Shown piece by piece: positions 9,780-19,507 of a DNA stretch of 64,000 nt (position 1 is the stretch's first letter; every line of letters begins with the position of its first letter). The notes beneath the pieces are model-generated. The model was not told the DNA's origin and did no database searches. It was given only the letters and a program-made list of their open reading frames with translations. Both the position numbers and the translations under genes were made by a program. This stretch comes from Archaeoglobus veneficus SNP6 (lineage in GTDB: Archaea > Halobacteriota > Archaeoglobi > Archaeoglobales > Archaeoglobaceae), in contig NC_015320.1 of the NCBI RefSeq assembly GCF_000194625.1, positions 914,612 through 978,611 on the forward strand, written 5' to 3'.

Positions 9780-10010
9780 ATGGTAATCGGAGTTACGATG
9801 GTAAACGTTTCTCCGGGGAAGGAGAAGGACGTTTACGTAGTTATAAAGGGCATGAAGAACGTTAGAGACATATACCACGTCTTTGGCGAGTTTGACTTTG
9901 TCGTTATAATTCAGGCCGAAAGCCTGTCTGAGCTGAACAGGACTGTTGACGATATAAGGAGTGTTGACGGCGTAACCAAGACTCAGACCGTTGTTGGAGC
10001 GGAAATTTAA
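9780..10010 (+). CDS. Stand-alone Lrp/AsnC ligand-binding (RAM) domain protein
   Basis: A 76-residue protein that is only the alpha-beta effector domain of Lrp/AsnC regulators ([11 protein letters not shown] start, V-F-G-E-F-D-F-V-V middle, T-Q-T-V-V end). It has no helix-turn-helix, so it cannot bind DNA alone. Such proteins form rings that bind amino acids and may modify full-length Lrp proteins; that role is inferred. A TATA box (9750-9759) makes ATG 9780 leaderless. top6B begins 13 bp after the stop, so the two are likely co-transcribed. Confidence 0.88.
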   Translation: MVIGVTMVNVSPGKEKDVYVVIKGMKNVRDIYHVFGEFDFVVIIQAESLSELNRTVDDIRSVDGVTKTQTVVGAEI

Positions 10011-10023
10011 CCGTTATAGAGCT

Positions 10024-11844
10024 ATGAAGGCAGAAGAACTTGCGAAAAAGCAGAAAGAGATAAGTATAGCGGAGTTTTTTGAGAAAAACAAGCACATTCT
10101 CGGCTATTCGAACCCGGCCAAAGCCGTAATCACGTGTGTAAAAGAGGCGGTTGATAACAGCCTCGATGCTTGCGAGGAAGCTGGCATACTGCCGGACATA
10201 TTTGTAAAAGTGGATAGGGTCGACCGACATTACAGAATTGTAATTGAGGACAACGGCCCCGGAATAATCAGGGAACAGATTCCAAAAGTTTTCGGCAAGC
10301 TCCTTTATGGCTCTCGCTTTCACGCAATAAGACAGAGCAGAGGGCAGCAGGGAATAGGCATTTCCGCAGCGGTTCTTTACGCCCAGCTCACCACTGGAAA
10401 GCCTGCTGTTGTTACCTCCAAGACCTCACCTGACAGCAAAGCGGTCAGAATGGAGATTTTCATAAACACAAGAAAGAACGAGCCGGAAATAGTCAGCGAG
10501 GAGGAAGTGGAGTGGCTTGTGGCAAGAGGAACGAGGATCGAGCTCGAAATTGCCGGCAGCTACGTTAAAGAGAGAAAGCAGAGTGTTTTCGAGTACCTGA
10601 GGGAGACTTCCGTCGTCAACCCCCACGCCAAAATAACGTTTGTCGATCCAGATGGGGAAATTCACGAGTTTCCTCGCGTTAGCGAGGAGCTTCCGCCAGT
10701 GCCGAAGGAAATCAAGCCCCATCCGCATGGCATAGAACTTGGCCAGCTCATGGCAATGCTCCGCTATACAAAAGCGAGAGACCTGCGAAGCTTTCTTAAA
10801 AACGAGTTCGTGAGAGTCGGAGATAAGACGGCTGAAGAGGTCATATCGAGGGCGGGTCTCAGCGCTAACGTCAGCCCGCAAGAAATGGGGAGAGAAGAGG
10901 CGGTCAGACTCCTGCAGGCTTTCAGCGAGACGGACTTCCTTCCCCCACCTACAGACTGTCTCTCGCCTATAGGTGAATCTCTCATTATGAAAAGCCTGAT
11001 GGCAGAATACAAGCCGGAATGGGTTTACGCCGTAACAAGGAAGCCAAAAGTTCATTCCGGACACCCCTTCCTCGTTGAGGTGGGCATAGCGTATGGAGGG
11101 GAGATTTCTGAGGATAGAGTAACTCTTCTCAGATACGCGAACAAAATCCCCTTGCTCTACCAGCAGGGCGGATGCGCGCTGACCAAAGCTGTTGAAAGCG
11201 TTAACTGGAAGAACTACGGCCTGCAGCAGACGAGGGACGAGCTTCCGTCAGGAAGGGCGGTTATCCTCGTCCACCTCGCTTCAACAAACATACCGTACAC
11301 GTCAGAATCAAAGGAAGCGGTTGCAGCGATTCCGGAGATAATCGAGGAAGTTAGACTTGCTCTCCAGGAGGCGGGGAGACGGCTTAGAGAGTATTTGGAA
11401 AGGAAAGAAAGACTGATGAAAAAGAAGAAGAAGGAGGATGTCCTGTACAAGGTTCTTCCACTCCTCGCGAGAAAGGTTTGCGAGGTTCTCGAGAAAGACG
11501 AGATAGACGTAGATAGAATAGTTGCCAGAATCGTGGGCAATCTGCACGTCGAAAGAGAGGTCGTCGAAAAGGACGGCATGCTTGATGTAACTCTCAGGAT
11601 CTTCAACTTCACAAAAGCAAGGAGAGAACTGAAGGTTTACGAGATGTGCAGCGGTAGCGTTGAGGCAGACAATGCTAAAGTGTCGCAGTCAACGTACACA
11701 ACCGTATCATGGGACGTGCTGCTCAACCCCGGAGAGAGCATTGAGCTGAAGTATACCGTAAAGGGCAGGATCGTAAACAGAAGACCTCTTGTTGGCGGGG
11801 TTGATGCGGAACTGCTAAGTGGAGCCGAGCCGTTTGGTCTGTAG
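10024..11844 (+). CDS. top6B: Type II DNA topoisomerase VI subunit B
   Basis: ATPase subunit of topoisomerase VI, which relaxes and decatenates DNA together with the A subunit. GHKL ATPase motifs are clear: D-N-S-L-D-A-C-E (N-box), I-E-D-N-G-P-G-I (G1) and G-Q-Q-G-I-G-I-S-A (G2), followed by the H2tH and transducer regions; 606 residues from ATG 10024. A longer frame from TTG 9991 would overlap the previous gene and is not needed. The A subunit, often adjacent in other archaea, is absent here; the next gene is serB on the opposite strand. Confidence 0.96.
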   Translation: MKAEELAKKQKEISIAEFFEKNKHILGYSNPAKAVITCVKEAVDNSLDACEEAGILPDIFVKVDRVDRHYRIVIEDNGPGIIREQIPKVFGKLLYGSRFHAIRQSRGQQGIGISAAVLYAQLTTGKPAVVTSKTSPDSKAVRMEIFINTRKNEPEIVSEEEVEWLVARGTRIELEIAGSYVKERKQSVFEYLRETSVVNPHAKITFVDPDGEIHEFPRVSEELPPVPKEIKPHPHGIELGQLMAMLRYTKARDLRSFLKNEFVRVGDKTAEEVISRAGLSANVSPQEMGREEAVRLLQAFSETDFLPPPTDCLSPIGESLIMKSLMAEYKPEWVYAVTRKPKVHSGHPFLVEVGIAYGGEISEDRVTLLRYANKIPLLYQQGGCALTKAVESVNWKNYGLQQTRDELPSGRAVILVHLASTNIPYTSESKEAVAAIPEIIEEVRLALQEAGRRLREYLERKERLMKKKKKEDVLYKVLPLLARKVCEVLEKDEIDVDRIVARIVGNLHVEREVVEKDGMLDVTLRIFNFTKARRELKVYEMCSGSVEADNAKVSQSTYTTVSWDVLLNPGESIELKYTVKGRIVNRRPLVGGVDAELLSGAEPFGL

Positions 11845-11871
11845 ATTTGATAGCCGCTCAGCTTTAACAAA

Positions 11872-13101
11872 TTAAACACGCTTTTTAAACTCGGTCTGGA
11901 GTTTCAGTACGCTTGCAAGACCTATAAGGTGGTCTTTGGAAAGCGTACCATCTGCAACCTCTTTTAACGCCTTTTTTGCATTGAAAGCTATGCCCAGTCC
12001 GGCATTTTCTATCATAATCCTGTCGTTCGCCCCATCGCCAACGGCAACGACGTTTTCTCTGCTTATACCCTCCTTTCTTGCGAGTTCCTCAATTATCCTA
12101 GCCTTCTCCTCTGCGTCGATTATCCTGCCTTTCAGTCTCCCGGTCAGCTTCCCATCTTTGATTTCAAGTTCGTTGCCGAAAGCATAATCGAGGCCAAGTT
12201 CCTCCTTGAGCCTGTCGGTGAAGTAGGTAAAACCACCACTAACAAGTGCAACCCTGTATCCCGACTCTTTCAGGCTTTTAATCAGTTCCTTTGCCCCCTC
12301 TGTCAGCTTTATCTCACTATATATTCGTTCGAGGACGTCTACTGGCAATCCTTTCAGCAGCTTAACTCTCTCCCTCAGAGCCTCCTTGAAGTCTATTTCA
12401 CCATTCATCGCTTTTCTCGTCAGCTCTTTGACTTCATCCTCGACTCCAGCAGCTTTTGCAAGTTCGTCTATAATTTCAGCATCTACGAGTGTCGAATCCA
12501 TATCAAAAACTATGAGTCTCTTGTTCCTCTGGAAGAGGGAGTAAGGCTGGATTACAACATCGAGCCCCCTGCTCTCCACTTCTTCCTTGAGTCTCCTCTT
12601 GACTTCCTCAACGTCGCTTTTGCCCATGTCGATCAGAAACTCTATTGAGATCAGTCTGTCTCTCGCAGTGAGATTCGTCCGCTCGATGTTTATGCCCATC
12701 TCGTAGAGTATTCTTGTTATAGAATAAACAATTCCGACTCTGTCCTCTCCAAGAACAGTCAGGACGTAGAGATTCTTTTCATCTGAACTCTTCCTTTCGA
12801 ACGGTGATACCGAAACGTTAACTCCGAGTTTCTCTCCTTTCGAGGTGAGTTCTCTTTTCAGCTCCTCAATGTCCACGTTCTCCGCTTCTGCTACGATGAA
12901 CATGACAAAAAGACCCTGGAGGACTGTCTGCTCTATATCGATGATGTTCAGTCCCCTCTTTGCGAGAACCTCGGACATTCCACATATTATTCCCGGTCTG
13001 TCCATTCCGTAGACAGCTATTCCGATAAGCACGAGAGTATGTTTGAGCGTAGATATTTGAAGTCTTCTGTCTGGGCAAACCTCGTATGTCTGTAAAAGCA
13101 T
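11872..13101 (-). CDS. serB: Phosphoserine phosphatase with two N-terminal ACT domains
   Basis: Last step of serine synthesis. The C-terminal HAD domain (about residues 195-400) has D-M-D-S-T-L-V-D (catalytic aspartates), V-S-G-G-F-T-Y-F and G-D-G-A-N-D. Two ACT domains precede it (about residues 24-105 and 112-190), suggesting feedback control by an amino acid. ATG 13101 has GGAG a few bases upstream and gives 409 residues. An in-frame GTG at 13032, at the exact start of the first ACT strand with an AT-rich patch 25 bp upstream, is an alternative. It is convergent with top6B. Confidence 0.92.
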   Translation of the reverse strand: MLLQTYEVCPDRRLQISTLKHTLVLIGIAVYGMDRPGIICGMSEVLAKRGLNIIDIEQTVLQGLFVMFIVAEAENVDIEELKRELTSKGEKLGVNVSVSPFERKSSDEKNLYVLTVLGEDRVGIVYSITRILYEMGINIERTNLTARDRLISIEFLIDMGKSDVEEVKRRLKEEVESRGLDVVIQPYSLFQRNKRLIVFDMDSTLVDAEIIDELAKAAGVEDEVKELTRKAMNGEIDFKEALRERVKLLKGLPVDVLERIYSEIKLTEGAKELIKSLKESGYRVALVSGGFTYFTDRLKEELGLDYAFGNELEIKDGKLTGRLKGRIIDAEEKARIIEELARKEGISRENVVAVGDGANDRIMIENAGLGIAFNAKKALKEVADGTLSKDHLIGLASVLKLQTEFKKRV

Positions 13102-13222
13102 TATGCAGCTCCAGCTCCACTTTGATTATGGAAGAATGGATTTTATCCAGACTCCATAGAAAGAAGTTTCGTGACTCGCATAGTAGTTGATCGGATCAAA
13201 CTTCACATATCAGATATCTTAA

Positions 13223-13250
13223 CTTTTGGACCCCAAAAGGTATTTATAAC
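13223..13250 (+). promoter_or_regulatory. Palindromic operator next to the 2TM gene TATA box
   Basis: CTTTTGG (13223-13229) and CCAAAAG (13233-13239) form a perfect 7-bp inverted repeat with a 3-base spacer, directly followed by the TATA-like TATTTATAA (13241-13249). The placement against the BRE/TATA suggests a regulator site for the next gene. Confidence 0.5.
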
Positions 13251-13287
13251 AAAAATTTAAGACCAATACTATTAAAAGGTGAAAAAC

Positions 13288-13578
13288 ATGCCAGAAGAAA
13301 TTCTATTAGATGAATACAAAAAGGCATATAGAGAAGTAGTGGCAGAAGAGGAGAAAAGAGGGTTTTTAGTTCATCTGGTAGTGTACGTACTTGTTAACGC
13401 AATGTTGATATTAATTAACCTCATTTATTCCCCAGAAGCTATCTGGTTCTTTTATCCGCTCATAGGCTGGGGAATTGGCATATCAATGCACTACCTATTT
13501 GGAGTTCGTTGGATAGAGAAAGGGCTTAAGGAAAGAGAGGCAAAAGCAGAGTATAGGGTGAGAGAGAAGAGCAGTTAG
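13288..13578 (+). CDS. Small 2TM-domain membrane protein
   Basis: A 96-residue protein with a charged N-terminal helix, two hydrophobic segments (roughly residues 27-48 and 52-72) and a charged tail, matching the 2TM domain family (PF13239-like), whose function is unknown. ATG 13288 is chosen over GTG 13279 because GGTG (13277-13280) is a properly spaced ribosome site. A perfect palindrome and TATA box lie upstream, so it seems to have its own regulated promoter. Confidence 0.75.
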   Translation: MPEEILLDEYKKAYREVVAEEEKRGFLVHLVVYVLVNAMLILINLIYSPEAIWFFYPLIGWGIGISMHYLFGVRWIEKGLKEREAKAEYRVREKSS

Positions 13579-13610
13579 CAATAAAACCAAATAAAAACGA
13601 CGAAGTGACA

Positions 13611-13744
13611 ATGAGAATTCCCGCAGCACTGTCACTCGTTGCCGCATCCATCTTCTGATTATGTTCCTCGTGGTAGAGCCGACAGAGCGGGTAGTTGCTG
13701 GCGTGTCGTTTCTTGCAGGCTTTTACGTGAAAACTATCGTTTGA
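13611..13744 (+). pseudogene. Possible small membrane peptide gene with one frameshift
   Basis: The 339-bp gap between the 2TM gene and the hdrA-like gene holds this candidate. ATG 13611 reads MRIPAALSLVAASIF and then stops at 13656. One inserted base at that point would join it to LIMFLVVEPTERVVAGVSF and a further 10 residues, ending at 13744. The combined product of about 43 residues would be a single-span membrane peptide with a gene-like codon pattern. No clear ribosome site is seen. The remaining gap (13745-13917) shows nothing recognisable beyond the GGTGA site of the next gene. Confidence 0.35.
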
Positions 13745-13917
13745 AGCGCTTGGAGGGCTGACGAGACGTCTTTACGGTTCCAAAAGCAGGCACTGAAAAA
13801 GTAGGAAAAGGAAGATACTGCATCTGGGCTGCTATAGTTTCTTTTTAGTTTACAGAAGCAGAGGTCACAAAGTTTTAAAAGCCGTCCACAATGCTCAGGA
13901 TTAATAATGGTGATGCC

Positions 13918-16179
13918 ATGAAAATTGGCGTCTTCATCTGTCACTGTGGCTTAAACATAGCCAGTAAGATTAACGTTAAAGAACTCGTTGAGTATGCCCG
14001 CAGGCTGGGCGCAGCCTATGCTATCGATATCGATTACGCCTGCTCGGAGGCGGGCCAGGAAGAAATAGCGAGAGCAATTACCGAAGAAAAGCTGGATGCC
14101 ATAGTCGTGGCTGCCTGCAGCCCTAAGCTCCACGAAGCAACCTTCAGGCGAGTTGCTTTGAGAGCGGGTCTGAATCCGTATATGGTTTCCATTGCCAACA
14201 TAAGGGAGCAGTGTACGTGGGTGCATTCAGGCAGAGACGCGCAGCTAAAGGCGAGAGATCTACTCAGGATGGCCTTCGAACGGGCCAAGCACTCGAAACC
14301 CCTCGAGAGAAAGAGGGCGAGAATTAGAAGAAGCGTGGCAGTTATAGGTGGAGGAATTGCCGGGATAGAAGCGTCTCTTATCCTTGCAAAAGCAGGGATA
14401 AAGGTTTACCTTATCGAAAAGAAGCCCACCATTGGCGGTCACATGGCTTTACTTAACGAGGTTTTTCCAACCAACGACTGCTCCATATGCATACTTGCAC
14501 CGAAAATGAACGAAGTGTGGGAGAACGAGAATATCGAGCTTATAACGAATGCAGAAGTAAAGAAAATTGATGGACGCGTTGGAAACTTCAAACTGCGAAT
14601 TGTAAAGCATCCCCGGTACGTGAACGAGAACTGTAAGGGTTGTATAGAGGACTGCTCCTCAGTCTGTCCCGTTGACGTTTTTGACGGCGTTGGCATTAGA
14701 AAGGCTGTGTACATTCCTTTTCCTCAGGCAACACCTCTCTATGCTGCCATTGACTGGGAAAACTGTATTCGCTGTGAGCTATGTGTAAAAGCCTGCAAAC
14801 CCAATGCCATCGATTTTAATCAAAAACAGGAAGAGATAGACATAAATGTGGGATCCATTATAATTGCAACCGGATTTAAGCCATTCGACGCAAGGAGAAA
14901 GCCCGAATATGGTTACGGCAGGATAGATAACGTCATAACGAGTCTGGAGCTCGAAAGGCTGCTTTCTGCCAGCGGGCCGACAATGGGAGAACTCGTGAGG
15001 AAGGATGGCAAAAAACCGGAGAAAGTTGCGTTCATCCAGTGCGTTGGAAGCAGGGACGTCAACACCAACCCCTACTGTTCGAGGGTCTGCTGCATGGCAA
15101 GTATAAAGAATGCTCTGATTCTGAAAGAAAGGTTTGGCACGGATGTCACAATATTCTACACCGATATGAGAGCTTCGGGGAGAGGGTATGAAGAGTACTA
15201 CCGGATGGCGATGAAGAAAGGTGTCCGCTTCGTGAGGGGCATCGTCGGCCAGCTATGGGAAAATAACGGAAAGGTTGTTGTGAGATACGAGGATACGCTC
15301 CTCTGCAGGGTTTTTGAGGAGGACTTCGACCTGGTTGTGCTGGCAATAGGCATGGAAGGCACCAACACCTTTTCGAGGGGTGAGGATGGATTTATTGAGG
15401 TAGCTCATCCAAAGCTCAGGCCAGCAGAAACTAACACGAAAGGTATCTTTGTCGCTGGGGCTGCGAGTGGGCCAAAGGATATACAGGAGAGTGTAGCATC
15501 GGCAGGTCTTGCAGCGTCGAAGGCAATGCAGCTTATCTGCTCGGGTGAAGAAGAACTCGATCCATTCAACGCCTATGTAACAGAAAATTGCATCGGCTGC
15601 AGGCTATGCGCTGAGGTATGCAGGTTCAACGCAGTTGTCATTGATGAAAGAAGTGGAAAGGCAAAAATCGACGCAAACGCGTGTGCTATGTGTGGAGCCT
15701 GCGTCGCGGCCTGCCCGGTGGATGCGATAGACATGGGATTCTTCTCCGAAGAACAGATAACTGCCGAGATAGACGCCCTGACGGTTGAGAAGAATGCAGA
15801 CCCCCTCATTCTCGCTTTCTCCTGCTGGTATTGTGGATACGCAGCATTTGACCTTGCGGGAACGCTGAAGCTCACGTATCCTGCCAACGTCAGAGTTATC
15901 AGGGTTCTATGCACTTCCCGCGTTGACCCGGAGTGGATTGTGAGGGCAATTGAAAGGGGTGTCGACGGAGTCGTTGTTGTTGGCTGCCGGCCAGGAGAAT
16001 GTCACTTTGGTGTCAACAGCATAGCGATGGAGAGGATTGATAGAATAAACAGGGCTCTGGAACTTCTTGGCGAGGGTGGAAGAGTTAAAGGAATATGGTG
16101 CTCTGCCGGCGAGGCAAGAAAGCTCGTTGCCGAGCTGGAGGACTTCGTGGAAAGGTTAAAGCAGCAAAGAGGCGATTAA
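13918..16179 (+). CDS. HdrA-MvhD fusion, second paralogue
   Basis: Flavin- and Fe-S-containing subunit of a heterodisulfide-reductase-like complex. Order: N-terminal C-H-C-G segment, FAD-binding G-G-G-I-A-G-I-E (about residue 145), an irregular CKGC-CSSVCP site, the ferredoxin motifs CIRCELCVKAC, CIGCRLCAEVC and CAMCGACVAAC, then an MvhD-type [2Fe-2S] domain (CWYCGYA...CTSRVD...GCRPGECH). ATG 13918 with GGTGA (13909-13913) is preferred over ATG 13891. No hdrB or hdrC lies nearby; the partner is the polyferredoxin gene that starts 1 bp after the stop. Its substrate pathway is unknown. It is a divergent paralogue of the HdrA at 53090-55471. Confidence 0.9.
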   Translation: MKIGVFICHCGLNIASKINVKELVEYARRLGAAYAIDIDYACSEAGQEEIARAITEEKLDAIVVAACSPKLHEATFRRVALRAGLNPYMVSIANIREQCTWVHSGRDAQLKARDLLRMAFERAKHSKPLERKRARIRRSVAVIGGGIAGIEASLILAKAGIKVYLIEKKPTIGGHMALLNEVFPTNDCSICILAPKMNEVWENENIELITNAEVKKIDGRVGNFKLRIVKHPRYVNENCKGCIEDCSSVCPVDVFDGVGIRKAVYIPFPQATPLYAAIDWENCIRCELCVKACKPNAIDFNQKQEEIDINVGSIIIATGFKPFDARRKPEYGYGRIDNVITSLELERLLSASGPTMGELVRKDGKKPEKVAFIQCVGSRDVNTNPYCSRVCCMASIKNALILKERFGTDVTIFYTDMRASGRGYEEYYRMAMKKGVRFVRGIVGQLWENNGKVVVRYEDTLLCRVFEEDFDLVVLAIGMEGTNTFSRGEDGFIEVAHPKLRPAETNTKGIFVAGAASGPKDIQESVASAGLAASKAMQLICSGEEELDPFNAYVTENCIGCRLCAEVCRFNAVVIDERSGKAKIDANACAMCGACVAACPVDAIDMGFFSEEQITAEIDALTVEKNADPLILAFSCWYCGYAAFDLAGTLKLTYPANVRVIRVLCTSRVDPEWIVRAIERGVDGVVVVGCRPGECHFGVNSIAMERIDRINRALELLGEGGRVKGIWCSAGEARKLVAELEDFVERLKQQRGD

Positions 16180-16180
16180 A

Positions 16181-17488
16181 GTGAATACTGAAGGTGGAGA
16201 TCCGAGCAAGAAACTAAAACCTGAAAGAGACGTTGAAATTCCTGAGATCCCGGAGCAGTTAGGACTGCTCGTCTTTAAACAGCACTTTGAAGGAGAACTG
16301 AGGGAATTGATTTTCAACCCGGCTCTCTGCAACGGCTGCAAGTTCTGCGTTTACGCCTGTCCCGTTAAGGCAATAGAGTTCGCCGGCTTTGAAGCTCTCG
16401 CTGCAGGGATGCCATTGATAATCGATCATCTTAGCTGCGCCTATTGCGGTATATGCTATGCTTTTTGCCCCTTTAACGCATTTGAATTCAGAATAAACGG
16501 AGAAATAGTCGAAAAAAGTAAGCTTCCATTATCCCTTGGTGGAAAAATAGAGAAACTCGAGAACTGCGTTGACTGCATGCTGTGCGTTGAGGTATGTCCG
16601 GTGGATGCAATAGAGAGGCGGGTTCTCGCGAGAAGAGAAGATTTCCCAAAGGCCGATGCAAGAGGAAGTATAAGAATTGATACCGAGAAGTGTAATCTTT
16701 GCGGAATATGCGCGAGTTTTTGCGATGCGTTCAAGCTCGTAGATAAGGATGTAAAGCCCGGAAATCTTACTCCCTTCGCCGAAATACTGATCGATGAGGA
16801 AAAGTGCGACTACTGCGGGCTATGTGTCAAACTCTGTCCGGAGGAAGCAATAGAGGTTGAGAGCAGCAAAGTTATCGAGGCGGATGTGGAAAGAGTTGCC
16901 GAGGTTGTTTTCACGGATAGGTGCATCCACTGCGGTTACTGTGTTGCTGTATGTCCCTACGAAGCAGTCATAAACATTAAACCGGTGGAAGGAGAGATAA
17001 AGGTATACTGGAAGAGGCTTGCAAGGGTGTGTGAGCCGCTGAGCTGCAAGGCATGCGTTGTCGTGTGCAAAACCAGGGCTTGGCACATCGACAGTGAACT
17101 CAAGCTCGAGCCAGAGTTTTGCGTGTACTGCGGGGCGTGCGAGAACGTCTGTCCACACAGACTCATAGAAGTTGATGTCCACGCAATCCACCTCGCAGAG
17201 TCAATTAAGTGGCCCGCCTGGTGGAACGCAGTTAGCAGAATTCTCTCAAAGCAGACAGTCGAAAGGGAGATTGCTTTTTCAGCACCAGCTCCTGTTTCGA
17301 AAGTTCCGGAAGCTCTGGAGGCAGAAATAGGAGTGAGGGAAAAGGCAGGTATCAAAGCCAAGCTCATAAGGAGAAATCTGGCACCCTTGAGGGAAGCCTT
17401 AAAAAAGCCTGGCTACAGGAAAGCATTTGAACGAGGAAATATGAAAACGTTTCTTGGAGCGGTGAAGAGATATGCCAGGAAGACTTGA
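16181..17488 (+). CDS. Polyferredoxin with about eight 4Fe-4S motifs
   Basis: A 435-residue electron-wire protein. I count CNGCKFCVYAC, CAYCGICYAFC, CVDCMLCVEVC, CNLCGICASFC, CDYCGLCVKLC, CIHCGYCVAVC, an irregular CEPLSCKACVVVC and CVYCGACENVC. It resembles the FwdF/MvhB class. The last roughly 90 residues contain no cysteines and many basic residues, which may dock on a partner. It starts with GTG 16181, one base after the hdrA-mvhD stop, so the two are translationally coupled and probably form one complex. It overlaps coaBC by 17 bp. Confidence 0.9.
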   Translation: MNTEGGDPSKKLKPERDVEIPEIPEQLGLLVFKQHFEGELRELIFNPALCNGCKFCVYACPVKAIEFAGFEALAAGMPLIIDHLSCAYCGICYAFCPFNAFEFRINGEIVEKSKLPLSLGGKIEKLENCVDCMLCVEVCPVDAIERRVLARREDFPKADARGSIRIDTEKCNLCGICASFCDAFKLVDKDVKPGNLTPFAEILIDEEKCDYCGLCVKLCPEEAIEVESSKVIEADVERVAEVVFTDRCIHCGYCVAVCPYEAVINIKPVEGEIKVYWKRLARVCEPLSCKACVVVCKTRAWHIDSELKLEPEFCVYCGACENVCPHRLIEVDVHAIHLAESIKWPAWWNAVSRILSKQTVEREIAFSAPAPVSKVPEALEAEIGVREKAGIKAKLIRRNLAPLREALKKPGYRKAFERGNMKTFLGAVKRYARKT

Positions 17489-18647
17489 AGGAAAAACAGT
17501 TGTCCTCGGCATAACCGGGAGCCTCGCTGCCGTGGAATGTGTGAAGCTCGCGAGGGAACTCCAGCGGAGAGGAGCGAAGCTATTCGTCGTCATGAGTGAG
17601 AGCGCTGAAAGTATTATTGGGAAAGCAGCAATGGAATTCGTTGCAGAGGTTGTTGGTGAAGGTTACCACGTGAAGCTGCTTGGCAATCAGGGAATTGCAG
17701 ATGCAATGCTCATAGCTCCCGCAACTGCAAACACCATTTCAAAAATCGCAAACGGCATAGCAGATTCAGCGATCACAACCATGGCTCTCACAGCCCTTGG
17801 CTCTGGAAAGCCTGTTATCCTTGCCCCGGCAATGCACGGGAGTATGATGGAGAGTCCGTTCTTCGCTGAAAGCCTTGAAAAGGTGAAAAAGCACTGCATT
17901 GTGGTGGAGCCGAAGTATGCGGAGGGAAAGGCAAAGCTCGCTGACATCGAAACCATATGTCTCCACGTTGAGAGAGCCTTGAGCAGCAAGGAGTTTGAAG
18001 GGAAGAAAGTTGTCGTAACATCCGGCCCAACCTATGAATTCCTTGATCCAATTCGCTTCATAAGTAACAGGAGTTCAGGGAGAATGGGCAGGGAGCTTGC
18101 CCTCGAGTTCTGGAGAAGAGGAGCCAGCATCGTTCACATAACGTCAAAGCCCACAGGCCTGAACCTTCCGAACTTCAGAGAGGTGGCGGTCATCTCGGTT
18201 TCCGACATGCTTGAGGCGTGTCTATCAGAGATAAACGATTGCAATCTTTTCGTCTCCGCTGCCGCGCCAGCGGACTTCACGGTTGAGAAGGAAGAATCGA
18301 AAATCAAGACAGCCGAGGAGCTTGTTGTCAGGCTGAAAGCCGCACCGAAGATCCTCTGGGAGGTCAGGAAGGTTTACGACGGGCCTGTTATAGGCTTCAA
18401 GGCTGAGACTGGAATAAGTGAGGATGAGCTCTATGAAATTGCCTACGAGAAGATGCTCCACGACAGGCTCGATATGGTAGTTGCCAACGATGTTATCCAT
18501 AGGGGTATGGGAACTCCGGACACGAAGGTTCTCATAGTGACTGCAAAACGGAAGATCTGGGCTGAAGGTCTGAAGAGCGAGATTGCCAGGCGTATAGTGG
18601 ACATCTACGTGGAAGATTGCCTATGTTCTTCGCCCCCGCAAGCATAA
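17472..18647 (+). CDS. coaBC: Bifunctional phosphopantothenoylcysteine decarboxylase/phosphopantothenate-cysteine ligase
   Basis: Two consecutive steps of coenzyme A synthesis. The N-terminal half is the FMN-dependent decarboxylase (CoaC: G-I-T-G-S-L-A-A start, A-P-A-T-A-N-T, A-P-A-M-H). The C-terminal half is the ligase (CoaB: T-S-G-P-T-Y-E and N-R-S-S-G-R-M-G near residue 200). At 391 residues it has normal length. It overlaps the polyferredoxin gene at the start and pantoate kinase at the end, so CoA synthesis appears co-transcribed with the Hdr-like pair. Confidence 0.95.
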   Translation: MPGRLEGKTVVLGITGSLAAVECVKLARELQRRGAKLFVVMSESAESIIGKAAMEFVAEVVGEGYHVKLLGNQGIADAMLIAPATANTISKIANGIADSAITTMALTALGSGKPVILAPAMHGSMMESPFFAESLEKVKKHCIVVEPKYAEGKAKLADIETICLHVERALSSKEFEGKKVVVTSGPTYEFLDPIRFISNRSSGRMGRELALEFWRRGASIVHITSKPTGLNLPNFREVAVISVSDMLEACLSEINDCNLFVSAAAPADFTVEKEESKIKTAEELVVRLKAAPKILWEVRKVYDGPVIGFKAETGISEDELYEIAYEKMLHDRLDMVVANDVIHRGMGTPDTKVLIVTAKRKIWAEGLKSEIARRIVDIYVEDCLCSSPPQA

Positions 18648-19417
18648 CCTGCTTTTTCACTCCGGTAATCGGAAAAAATCCGGCAGAAACAGGCTCCTAT
18701 GGAGTTAGCATAGCTCTCAACAAAGGCGTCAGGGTGAATGTTAGCGATAAATTGCTCGTTAATGACAGGGAAGTAAGATTTCCAACGGTTGAATACGTGC
18801 TCGATGCTCTCGGTGGGAAAGGGGTCGAAATAGAAACGGATTTTCCTCTATCATGCGGGTTCGGTATGAGCGGGGCATCAGCCCTCGCAGCAGCCTTTGC
18901 CGTCAACGAGGAGAATGGTTTGAATCTGCCGTTTTACAGGCTTGCTGATCTTGCCCACGAGGCGGAAGTCGTTAACAGGACGGGCCTCGGTGACGTTGTC
19001 TGTCAGAGTTACGGCGGAATAGTGGTAAGAGTAGAGCCGGGATGTCCGTCCAATGCAAGAGTAGAGAGATTTCTGTGGAGGCTTGAGCTGGATATTCTCG
19101 TGCTCGGAAGCCTGAAAACTGAAGAGGTCTTGAGCGAAAACATTGATTTCTCTGTAGGAAAAGACTGTCTCAAAGAATTTATGCGAAAACCGAGCGTTGA
19201 GAATTTATTTGTCCAGGCAAAGAGGTTTTCCGTAGAAACGGGGCTTATAGAGGATGTTATGGATGTGATCGAGGCAGTTGAAGCTTCTGGTGGAATGGCA
19301 TCCATGGTTATGCTTGGAAAAGCAGTTTTCGCTGTAAACGGCTACGAAGCGCTTGAAGAGTTCGGTGAGCCGGTCAGAGCAACTGTAAGTCCGTATGGTG
19401 TTAGATTCTTATTTTAA
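18623..19417 (+). CDS. Pantoate kinase (archaeal CoA synthesis)
   Basis: GHMP-family kinase that phosphorylates pantoate, the archaeal route to phosphopantothenate. The ATP-binding motif L-S-C-G-F-G-M-S-G-A-S-A lies near residue 77, and the N-terminus F-A-P-A-S-I-T-C-F-F is typical of the archaeal PoK family. ATG 18623 is taken instead of TTG 18617. It overlaps coaBC by 25 bp, and the pairing with coaBC strongly supports the assignment. 264 residues. Confidence 0.92.
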   Translation: MFFAPASITCFFTPVIGKNPAETGSYGVSIALNKGVRVNVSDKLLVNDREVRFPTVEYVLDALGGKGVEIETDFPLSCGFGMSGASALAAAFAVNEENGLNLPFYRLADLAHEAEVVNRTGLGDVVCQSYGGIVVRVEPGCPSNARVERFLWRLELDILVLGSLKTEEVLSENIDFSVGKDCLKEFMRKPSVENLFVQAKRFSVETGLIEDVMDVIEAVEASGGMASMVMLGKAVFAVNGYEALEEFGEPVRATVSPYGVRFLF

Positions 19418-19507
19418 ATTTTTGTATGTCAATTAATATCGGATAGAAGGCCGATCCGATTTCGCTAATTTTTTATAAGCTAAGGACAAGTGGATGAGGG
19501 GGTAAGA

